Below, piece after piece: positions 7,971 to 17,300 of a DNA stretch of 64,000 nucleotides. The notes beneath the pieces were generated by a model. That model was not told the DNA's origin, did not search any database, and saw only the letters and a list, made by a program, of their open reading frames with translations. This stretch comes from Symsagittifera roscoffensis (taxonomy: Eukaryota > Xenacoelomorpha > Acoela > Convolutidae). The DNA is taken from NCBI RefSeq assembly GCF_963678635.1, contig NC_087067.1, forward strand, positions 1,300,001 through 1,364,000. Reading direction: 5' to 3'. Both the position numbers and the translations under genes were made by a program. Every line of letters begins with the position of its first letter. The stretch's first letter is position 1.

Positions 7971-9929
7971 TTACCACACTGTCTGCGCCAGACAGTGGCA
8001 TGGACAATCCCCATGCGTGAGGTCGATGCTTCTAAGATTGCGTTCTCCCGAGGCTTCCAGGAGAGGCTCAAGCTGCATCATTTTCTCGTGTATCACGTCG
8101 ACTTCTTCTGAGCTTGGAGTACCTATTGCGGGTTTCCCCACCATGTTTTGCCTTCCGTGATCACTTGTATTTTCGTTCTCCAAGCTTAGAAGTTCTTCAC
8201 CCCAGACTTCACTCAAGTCGTCTCTTTGTTCCTTCGGTACTGCTCCTCGGATCTTCCTCAACAGCTTGTGTGAATGATGTGACATCCGAGCTAGTCTCAC
8301 GCACTTGGGCACTGAGAAGGCCTTGTCTATCAATACCCTCTGGCTGGACACCTCCACCATCGCCATGTGTAGTGGATAGTGGCTTCCACATAGGTTAGCC
8401 AACACTGACCCCACTAAGGATTTCGCATTCAGAGGCAATCCATAGGCTTCGCTCATGGGAAATCCCATCTCCGCCTCGAGTCCAATTTTCCAACTCTTGA
8501 TGTGCTTCTGGTTCACTTGTAATACTCCGGGCCATGATTCCACGCTCAACGCGGTCACCAGGTGGTGTTCTGACTCTAGCCTCTCCAGTGACTGGAGACT
8601 ACACATTCTTGAGAAAAATCCCAAGGCTGTCGCTAGGTTCACGGTGGTACTCGCGTAACATTCAGCCACTATCTGTATCTCGCTCTTCTCCCTTTCAGTG
8701 ATATCCTCAAACCAGGTGATGAGGTCCTCTTTCTGGAAAGACTGTATCCTGACGCATGATCGTCCATCACAAGTATGCTCGCCGTTGCCACATGTCGAAT
8801 CAAGACAACTGCCCGGTTCCATCCTCTTCACCGACCCTGTTCCACTCGTCACCTCACTCGACTCTTTCATCTGAGGCAGGATCAGTCTATGTACTATACT
8901 CAAGGTCGCCAAATCCTCATCCTCTGTCGGTGCCAATCTCACTCGCTCAGTGACCTCCTCAATCAGGCTCGCGTGGGGATGTGGACACCAGGAGGGTCTG
9001 AGTAATTTCCATACCACTCCCAGATTCGTGGTCAACACGCCATTCCCGTTGCCCATTTTTAGTTCCACTCTTTTACTTGAGCGTGGCACACTTATCACTT
9101 CCGGCGTTCTCTCGAGAATCAGACCCAGGCTAGGTCTCTCTCTCTCCACAGTGTCTATTTCCATTATCTTCTCTGTCCAGAACTTCAGTAGCTCCGCCAC
9201 CTCATAGTTTCTGTGGGCACCTCCGGCTTCCAAGTCCAAGAAGGGGTTGTACGCCATTCCCATTACTCCAGAAACATACTGGTACTCTCCCTTTTTGTTG
9301 AGTTTTAAGTACTCCCCTGACGAAGCCTGGTTGCGGTGAACGTCGTGTTTCTCCTCGAACTTCTTGTTGTAGAACCTTCGTATCTCATCTAACTTCCTAT
9401 GGCTCTCCAGAGATTGCCTAGAACCATCCTCCCTCTCTATTCCAGTACTCTGGTACACATTCAAGATGACTGTGGAGACTCTCCTTTCCAGCGTCTTGCT
9501 TCCAACTGCTTTCTGATGACATGCTAGGATGGTACTGTCAGTCATCATCGACATCGTCCATCTCAAGAAACAGGTTGCATCTTTCCTTCTTGCCAGACTC
9601 AAGCCTGAGTTGTCCCTGGCTACGTGCTGCATCAGCATTCGATATATCTCTAGATTTTTGCCTCCCAGCTTCAACTTATCGTACGAAGGCAGTGTCTCCA
9701 GCTCTATCCCCAACAGGCTCCACGCGAAAATCAGTTGTCCTGCAGTCCTGATGAAGGGATTCGCCATCAGCGGCGGTGCCGATGAGGGTGTCCTCATGGC
9801 CTCTTCAAAATGATCCTTCACTAAGTTTTGCCAGCATCTCTTCAGCTGGTTCGCCAATTCTATCTTGTTAACCTCAGCTTTCTGCTGGGTGGCCCAGCTG
9901 TGTCGTTTGCTTGCTACTCCACTGTTCAA
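7971..9929 (-). CDS. Element A ORF3, upstream part, unrecognised protein
   Basis: 652 codons. No ATG stands at the 5' end; a TAA directly precedes the first TTG, so the true start may come from splicing (a TTGAACAG acceptor-like sequence lies there) or from a later ATG. The protein is mostly globular and mixed in composition, with a Cys-rich patch around residue 375 (CLDSTCGNGEHTCDGRSC) that could bind metal, and a second HGDCPCHC cluster at its very end. It begins about 55 bases after ORF2, in another frame. It occupies the position of an env gene in retroviruses, but I see no signal peptide, fusion peptide or transmembrane anchor, so I do not call it an envelope. Confidence 0.6.
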   Translation of the reverse strand: MNSGVASKRHSWATQQKAEVNKIELANQLKRCWQNLVKDHFEEAMRTPSSAPPLMANPFIRTAGQLIFAWSLLGIELETLPSYDKLKLGGKNLEIYRMLMQHVARDNSGLSLARRKDATCFLRWTMSMMTDSTILACHQKAVGSKTLERRVSTVILNVYQSTGIEREDGSRQSLESHRKLDEIRRFYNKKFEEKHDVHRNQASSGEYLKLNKKGEYQYVSGVMGMAYNPFLDLEAGGAHRNYEVAELLKFWTEKIMEIDTVERERPSLGLILERTPEVISVPRSSKRVELKMGNGNGVLTTNLGVVWKLLRPSWCPHPHASLIEEVTERVRLAPTEDEDLATLSIVHRLILPQMKESSEVTSGTGSVKRMEPGSCLDSTCGNGEHTCDGRSCVRIQSFQKEDLITWFEDITEREKSEIQIVAECYASTTVNLATALGFFSRMCSLQSLERLESEHHLVTALSVESWPGVLQVNQKHIKSWKIGLEAEMGFPMSEAYGLPLNAKSLVGSVLANLCGSHYPLHMAMVEVSSQRVLIDKAFSVPKCVRLARMSHHSHKLLRKIRGAVPKEQRDDLSEVWGEELLSLENENTSDHGRQNMVGKPAIGTPSSEEVDVIHEKMMQLEPLLEASGERNLRSIDLTHGDCPCHCLAQTVW

Positions 9930-9982
9930 TTACTTAAGCAGCCTTACATTTCCTTCAATGTCCCAAGGGCTATCCACCACGG

Positions 9983-12900
9983 TCAGGAGGTATTTCTGGT
10001 TTTATTCTTCTCAAGACGATCGCTGGTCACTTGTTTCCCAATAGCCTGATGTTCACTTGAGACCCATTCTTTACCAACGTCTACCTCCCAGGTCTGCCCG
10101 CTCGTCGAACCTCGCTTCATTTTTATTCTCTGAGGTTTGAAATCTTCCTCCGTCACTGAGCTAGTGGGGTTTTCCATTTCTTTTTCTATGTCGAGCAGTT
10201 TCCTCGGTTCATAGCTACTCTTGTAGGCTGCCGTCTTCCATCGAGCCAGAACCATGGGGGCCGTCTCTCTCAAGTCCTTTTCCGAGACCGCGTCAGCTGA
10301 AGGACTGCCCAATCCCTCCACGTCTCTCTTCCTCTTGCGAGACCTCACGTCTTTATTCGGGGGTGTCGTCGTTATCATCACTGATTCAACTTCCTTCTCT
10401 CCAACCAACTCTTGCCTCCCCCCTGCTCGAGCCTTAAGGATATTAGTACTTTTAATCATATTACTAGTTCCCACCTTATCCCCCCTTGTATATTTAATTA
10501 TTTTATTGTCAGTTTTCTGTTTCGGAGTAGAGCTGTCTTTACATTTGTCTTCTCTGGTCCTTTTTGATGTTTTCCTCAACTCGACCATCTTGCTCAGCAA
10601 TTCTCCTCTAGCTTTCTCCTCTAAGCCCGTCCCCATCAGGACAGGTTCACCGAACTTCACCACTGTGTCACACAGTTCCTCTTTAAAATTGTCCAATGTG
10701 GTGTCCTCATCCACCTCTCGATTGAAATCGCTCAAGAATTCTTCCCAAGCATCTTCATTCAGAGTGCCCAGGAAGGCGTCTCTGTTTCCCTCGAAGGTAT
10801 TCTTCTCCCTTCTCTCCGCACTCAAGAAGATCATTCCCATGTTGGGATTCTCGCTCGTCAATGACATCTCTGGGTACTTGCGGGGGGATGAGGTCAGAGG
10901 TGGCGTGGGGGTATCTGCCCAGTTTTCTTCACTCAGATCCTTCAACAGTTCCTGCGCAGTGAACTCCTCCTCCGCTGGCTTCTGCTCCGGTGTGTTTCCC
11001 ACCTCCATATCTTCTCCTGCCTCACTGAGAGTTTCATCCATGATCTCGTCTCCCGACTCTACTTCTCTTCTCTCAAGAATCCTCTTGAATCGGTCTTCTA
11101 CGGTGCCACTCCTTTTCTCCCCAGGGGTGTCCACCGAAAGAGGTGATGGTGTCGTTGGATTCGTCCCCTTGTGCTCTGTCCGTGCCACATACAATGGACC
11201 TGCTGCATCCAGCTTTCTTCCTTCCTGATTCCTTTCCACCTGCTCTAGTCCGTAAGGTGCCCGGTATCTCCTTGTGGCAAACAGCATCTCGTCTGCTTTC
11301 AGTGCGATATGCCTTTCCTCCACTATCATCCTGCCGTCGTCCCATGCCGGCAACTGGTTCTCTAGACTTGCCCGCTCAAGTACTCTCAAGGCATTTCGCA
11401 CTTCGAATTTCGGGGGCATCGACCCTCTCATTTTCTTGGCTTGAGTCGTCCATGAGTTTATCTTCACATCGCTGGTATGGAAATAAATCGCTGCAGTGTA
11501 GCCGATGAAGAGCGGATCCCAGCCGTCGGTAAACTCCTTCTGCCGTTCTTCGGTTGTGGTTCTCGCGTAAGGGGACGGGACAACCAGGGAACTGTTCATC
11601 CCCAGGGTCATTCTCCTCACTGTGGGGAACTCGGGAATGCTCGTTGGTAGGACTTCTTTCTCTAATATCGCCTCTAGCTCCTTTTTTACTAACTCGAAGC
11701 TTTTCGTCCATGTAGGGATTCTCAAGATTTCTTGCCCATTGGCTGTCAAGGGATTCAAGTTCCAGAACTTGGGGTAAGTTTCGATGGGGCCCTCGCGCTT
11801 GCCTCCCATCCGGCATTGCAGTTGTCCACGGAAACTGTACACGACCAACTCCGGATCCTTCACCTTCCCGAAGAGCACCGTGTTGCTCATTTGTGCCCTC
11901 AGCACCTCTTGCTGACACCAGTTTAGTGTCGTTCCATCTAGTACGCTTATGAGGCTCACGTGGGTCACGGAGTATCGATAAGCCGTCACCAGAGGATCCG
12001 GAAACGCGAACGTGACGGCCGGTCCATATATACAGGTCACGACCTCCCCTAGCCCCCGGATAATCCCCATGGGATCCGATCTCATGGCCAGGCATAGGTC
12101 CGTCAATAGGGGCATGCCTCCATTCACTCTTCTCCATTCCTCTCTTGTCTTCGGGCTCTTTTCTTCACCAGTCAGGTACCTGTTTTGCATCAGTAGATAC
12201 TGCACTAACAGTGTCCTTAGCCCGGCCGCACACTTGTACGAGTAGGTCTCAATACTCGAGTGTGTTCTTCCCATTGACAGGGGCTCCCCGTACCTCATTA
12301 ATCGGTGGAATGACGCTAGTTCACCGTGGGTCAGAAGCACTAACGTCAAGTACCCGTCTATTCTGAGGGTACCCACGCCACGACTGAACATGTATGCTGG
12401 GCCCATATTAAACAAGTATCTCGGGTAGACCAGATACAGAGCCAACAACAGACTGATAGGCATATTCAATACCTCCTGCATGAACGCTTTGAAGATAGTC
12501 TCCTTCGCGCTGTACACTTCGGTCAGGAACTCTTTTCCCCAACAAGGACTCAAGAACTCGAGAATCTCATGATCCCTCCTCGTTCTTAGCTCACCCTTCG
12601 CGTGCTCCCTCCAGAACCCTCCAATTGTGACCTCATTGGCTGCTGTGACGAACCTGCCAACCGTCATCTCCCTCTCCTCAGCCTTTCCCAGTTGCTCCTC
12701 AAGAAAGTCCCAGATCTGCTTCACCAGAAGCGGCGTATCCTCTCTTGTTTTCCCCGTGGCGTTTTCCAACCTTGGTGTTAAGAAGGGCCACTTGCCTCCC
12801 TCTTGTGCCAACCGATTCACCATCGACTCTAGTTGCTTCTCCGATGCGGCCACGTTCTTCCTTTCATTATTTGGCCCTCTAGATCGGCTGGTTGAGCTCG

Positions 12901-13565
12901 TGATGGTCAACTCCATGTCCCGAAACCACAGACTAGCCGTCAGGTGAGCTACCACTGGATGATCGTCCCTCATGATCGGGCTGAGCTTAAGTTGCCTAGC
13001 GAAGTTAGATATCTCCAATAGGAGGACCTCGTCTAATACGATGAGGATGTCGGCTAACTCGTAAAAGCCTCTCAACGCATGGGAGACATCCGCCCATGCC
13101 GCCGCGAGTTCTGATTTGCGCAGTCTCAAGTTCGCCGGTTCCAATTCTCGGTTGGGAGCTGCCATCAGGACACGCCATCCATTCACCTCTGCGATCAAGA
13201 TCAAGATCGCGTACACAAATTGCAGAGCAAGCGGCATGCTCGAGTACCCGGGGGATGTTGTGAACGCCACTTTTGTCTTGGAGCCGAATCTTGAGGCAAC
13301 ATTCTCTTGTACTTCATTTATGGCCGCGAATAAAGTCTGGATGGCCTCCCAGATCCTCTTCGGCGTAGGCTCACCACCCTTGAGCTGCTCAAGAAATCCC
13401 GTCGCATGCAGATGATCGTTCATCCCTGCAAACAGCAGTAACTCAGGTTCGCAGGGCATTTCTGACTTCATTGCCACCACCAGGGTCAACATCTGGTTCA
13501 GCTCCGCTCCCGGCAAGGCATATATCAGGGTTTCTGGCCAAATCGAACCCCCTTATCGCTCCATC
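9983..13565 (-). CDS. Element A ORF2: SGNH-like N-terminus plus long unrecognised region
   Basis: About 1190 codons, open back to a TAA near 13560; no ATG near the 5' end. The first 200 residues align by eye with the SGNH hydrolase domain of element B: a GA turn (ALPGAEL), then LLLFAGMNDHL as block III (GxND), a TTSPGY strand, and an MRDDHPV segment where B has its DxxH. The GDS block I is absent and DxxH is altered, so hydrolase activity is doubtful here. A hydrophobic helix lies near residues 345-365, an acidic region at 790-880, and RKRKRD near residue 1080 looks like a nuclear localisation signal. The part around residues 870-960 also matches B at 29469-30190. Confidence 0.65.
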
Positions 13566-13853
13566 CACGTTCCAGGACAGCCATCTGGTTTGTTCTTGAT
13601 TGGACACTCCATCAGTGGTGTAGCCTACCATCAAACCCGCCTCCGTCGCAGACTCCCGACATTCGCCCTGTTCCTCCAGTTGGAGGATGGCATTCAGCAT
13701 CACTGCCATTCTCTCGTCCACTTGTGTATAATCCAGGTCCCTCAGCCGCCTGTACAATTCGTCAAGTGTGGGCTTTTTCAGAGCCGATGGCATGGACTTC
13801 CAGTATCGACCTGCCATTCCTGTGATTTCAATTGAGTCCTTGAGTATTAGCAA
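13443..13853 (-). CDS. Element A ORF2 upstream module (TLDELYRRL domain)
   Basis: 136 codons overlapping ORF2's 5' end in a different frame. Residues 28-115 align with the module at 26859-27116 of element B (TLDELYRRL against SLDEIYQRL; GFDLARNP against GHDLAREP), so the protein sequence is conserved between two quite diverged elements. After DLARNP the similarity ends, and the ORF2 frame takes over within a few codons. In B a coiled-coil region and the GDS block lie between this module and the SGNH core. A therefore seems to have lost a segment or uses splicing here. Function unknown. Confidence 0.6.
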   Translation of the reverse strand: MLILKDSIEITGMAGRYWKSMPSALKKPTLDELYRRLRDLDYTQVDERMAVMLNAILQLEEQGECRESATEAGLMVGYTTDGVSNQEQTRWLSWNVDGAIRGFDLARNPDICLAGSGAEPDVDPGGGNEVRNALRT

Positions 13854-13918
13854 CTTGAGTTTTACCTGAGCAACTTGAGTGTGAGCAACTTGAGTTTTAC
13901 CTGAGCAACTTGAGTTTT
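13848..13918. repeat. Short tandem repeat of GAGCAACTTGAGT units
   Basis: About five imperfect copies of a unit of 13-21 bases containing AGCAACTTGAG, just upstream of the ORF2 module in element orientation. Each unit carries one CTTGAG motif. Confidence 0.8.
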
Positions 13919-14217
13919 CTTTTTGAGATGTCGTTTTCTTCCTTCAATTGAATATAGATGAGTAGTCAATGTGAGTTCAACAAATCAATCTGAAAATAAC
14001 ACCCGATTTTTTAGACCGACAAGCTGTGTCCCTAACCAGAAAACCCCATTACTTTTATGATAAAAACCCCCTCCTTTTCGCCCTACTAAAATAGTTCAAT
14101 TGAAATATTCTAAAAACATGCAGATACATTTTATGTTTTAGCACCATCAATCATTTAAAATAATTATTGTCATGCCAATCACCCCTAAGATCCCTTACCT
14201 GTTTTGTACCCCAGTAC
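13919..14217 (-). other. Spacer between pol and ORF2 in element A
   Basis: About 300 bases of AT-richer sequence with no supported gene. Together with the repeat it may hold splice or internal initiation signals for ORF2; none is clear by eye. Confidence 0.4.
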
Positions 14218-14396
14218 CTAGCTCAAGACTCCTCCCTCACACCCGGCTCGATACCCCGTGTACCCGACTCGGGCGATGCTCAAGTAGTACTTCTTATGAA
14301 GATACACCATTATCTCAGTTTCTGCAAAGACCACATGTAGGATAGCGTACAATTCCCTTGGGCTCAGTTTGCCCCTGTTTGGGTCATACACCGGCA
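14218..14396 (-). pseudogene. Element A: rest of the macro-like domain in a shifted frame
   Basis: Just before the gag-pol stop, the neighbouring frame encodes about 60 residues that continue the domain: SMPVYDPNRGKL, a helix (ELYAILHVVF), then a YLHKKYYLSI strand, ending at TAG 14218-14220. The same segment is in frame with its upstream helix in element B (5700-5875). A one-base change near 14395 has therefore most likely truncated the polyprotein of A, unless a programmed frameshift joins them; I see no obvious slippery heptamer. Confidence 0.6.
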
Positions 14397-17300
14397 TTGA
14401 GACCTCTGTATCCCTCTTTCAATCTTGAAGTCTCGTAATCTTGTTAGCGCCAACATCACGTGTTCGGGATCTATTGTGTTCCTGTCATTGACCCTCGTCA
14501 CTAGGAAGCACAGGTATTTCCCCGGGACTTGTGCTACTGATGGTGGGAGCGCTGCCATCCCTCCCAGTCCTGGTCTCTGTCTGAACAGAAACTCTACGTT
14601 CTGGTATTCTCTCTTGAAGTCAGCTTCCAGTCTTGATTTGAAACTCATGTCTGCCGTGATGCAGATCGCGCTCGTTCTGTTTGACAGGATGAAGTCACTA
14701 TCTGTTATCATGATGTTTTCCGAATACTGATTGGGTATTTCAAATTTCGTTTTGAAATTCCGGCCTATGTTAGTCTCTGGCTCTTCTTCTTCCAGTTCCA
14801 ATTCGCTTGTTTCTCTCACTTCCTTGAGCTTCTTTATCATCAAATTTTCGGTGTGGGTAAGTCCTACCCCCACTCCCCGGACAAAAATATTTATCGACGT
14901 CCCCGTCGATGTTGTCGGGTCTGAATTGTCCGGTGGAATGTCCAGCGGCCTGTCTGTCGCCGTCCAGCCGAAGAGAGGGTCTTCTGACTTCTTGTGTTTT
15001 TCCGCTGACACGTCGACTTGCTGGATGCTCTGTCCTCCATGGCCTTCGTCTTTGACGTCGCGTACCCACTCTAGTATCCTCAAGTTCGTGTTCTCCCTCC
15101 TCTCTATCTCGCTCTGTTCGAGGTCCGTCTCCATTTCTGGTGTCGAGTAATCTTCCTGCGGATAGTGTCCTCCATCATCAATGACCTGCCATTCCTCATC
15201 GGCTTCCAGTTCGCCTGCACTCAGTAATTCCTCGCCCAATTTGTCTGGCTGTATCTTGTCAATCAAGAAGTCGTCCCCGTATCTGTTGTATCTCATACCC
15301 GTCCGTTTACGATTGCCAGTTCTGGTTCCCGGTGATATTGGTCGATCTGGCTCCATCCACTTCGGCACCTCATCTTGCTCCGGGTCGTTCCAGTCTTCTT
15401 CTGCAAACGATCCTGCTTCAGACTCCACCTCTATCTTTTCATTGTCGTCCAAGCTCAAGTTTTCATTGCCATCATTTTTCTCCCTGGTGCCCTTCTCATT
15501 CACTTCACACGCTGGTTCTACCACCAGGTACTCGAGACCCTCCATGTCTTTCGGTAGGCACCAGTCTTCCGGGGACGGGACGTGAGGCTTCAGATTTTCG
15601 TAATGTGCTGCTCGCCCAGTACTCAAGCGGTAGAACCGTCCTTGTTGATGTACTTCCGTTATCATGAATGGTCCCCTCCACTTCTTGAGTAGTTTCTTTG
15701 TTCCCTTGGGCGGTATGACATTTTGGAAGACCCACACGTACTGGCCCACTTCATATGGCTTCGCTTGTAATATTTTCTCGTCATATTTCTTGCGTTGTCT
15801 CATCTGTGCTTGCGCAGTGTTCCTCCTGCATAGCTCGTTTAGCTCGTGTTGTCTTTTGATCGCTTCCTTCACATATGCCTGAGGCGACGTCTTCTTGCCC
15901 TCGTATTCTGGGTAGAAGAATGTTAGAGGCATTGCCCTCTCCCTGCCCGTCAACATCATAAAAGGACTGATGCCCGTCGTTGAGTGCTGCGTACTGTTGT
16001 ATGCTCCTACTACCTGTGGCAGGTATTTGTCCCAGTCCGTCATGTATCTTGAGCAGTACACCCTTAACATGTTGACCAGTGTCCTGTTCTGTCTCTCTAC
16101 CAACCCATTGGTCTGTGGATGATAGGTCGTCGAGTGTGCTTGAGCAATGTGCGATCTCTTCATCAATTCTTTCGTCAAGTCCCCCACAAAAGCTTTGCCG
16201 TTGTCCGACTGGAACTTCATCGGACAACCATACCGCGATATCCAATGCGTTATCAGGTGATCACATGTCTCCTCGGCTGAGGCTGTCTGGCACGGAACCG
16301 CTTCCGCCAACTTTGTGAAGTGATCTATTATAACCAGTATTTGGTTATAACCCGACTCCGTCATGCAGATTTTCTGATGGTCTATCTGCACCACTTCATT
16401 GAATTCCGAACTGTCGACAGACTTGAGGGGAAACTTCATCTTTCTTGGGTCTTTTACCTGAAGGCATGCTAGGCAGGCATTCACCCATCTCTCGCAAGCT
16501 TTTCTCATTCCCGGCCAATCAAACCTATGAAGTATCCTTTGTTGTACTTTATCTATCCCCTGGTGGCCCATCTGGTCGTGTGATCTGAAAAGCACCTCCG
16601 TTTGGTACAATTGTGGTAGTATGATGAGGTTGTGTTTGTGTAATACTTTTTCCTCATCCCTCCTTTTGCACGCTACCACCCCATCAGCTGTGTGATAAAG
16701 TAAGTCTTTCCTTTCTTTGTAGAACTGGCTCAAGATCTTGTAGCTGTCCTCCTCAAGTTCCCCTTTCTCCTTGACCCCCGACTGGATCCATTTGGAGAGA
16801 TTACTTGTCATCTTGTCATTCTTCTGGGCTCTTATTAAGTCTGACAGCCTATATCTCGCCTTGACATGCTCCTTTAGCGCCATGATCTGTCCATTCATCT
16901 CACCAGGGTTGTGGATGTCATCACTCAGTTTCACGCATATCATCCTTTTCACGATTTTCATGTCGTCTTCTGGTACCAGATTCGTTCTAACGTTTGAGTT
17001 GCACGATAGTTCCCTGAATGGCTTTCTTGAAACCGCAATTTTCTCAAGTTCTTCACCACCTCGTACCTCTTCTGTGTCCAGATTGTACGTTCCTGAAGAT
17101 GGATCCGTCTGTAACTCCCTGTCGTGTTGTCTTATCTTCTCTTCCGCCAATATCATCCATAGACTGTCCTGGTCTTCACTGCTCTCATCCGAATCTTTAT
17201 CCCAATCTTCACGCTCCCCGGACAATTTCCCTTCTCCGGTTCCTTCTTCTTCCATGAACCTGGACCACTCCCCGGACTCTTGATCTAGTCCCAGGTGTTC

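Noticed and set aside
7971-9929. Retroviral-type envelope gene
   Set aside because: Position fits, but no signal peptide, cleavage site, fusion peptide or membrane anchor is visible.
10254-11228. 324-codon Ser/Leu-rich frame on the + strand
   Set aside because: It is antisense to ORF2 of element A, which has homology to B and consistent codon use. I treat it and the many other + strand frames under A's genes as shadows.
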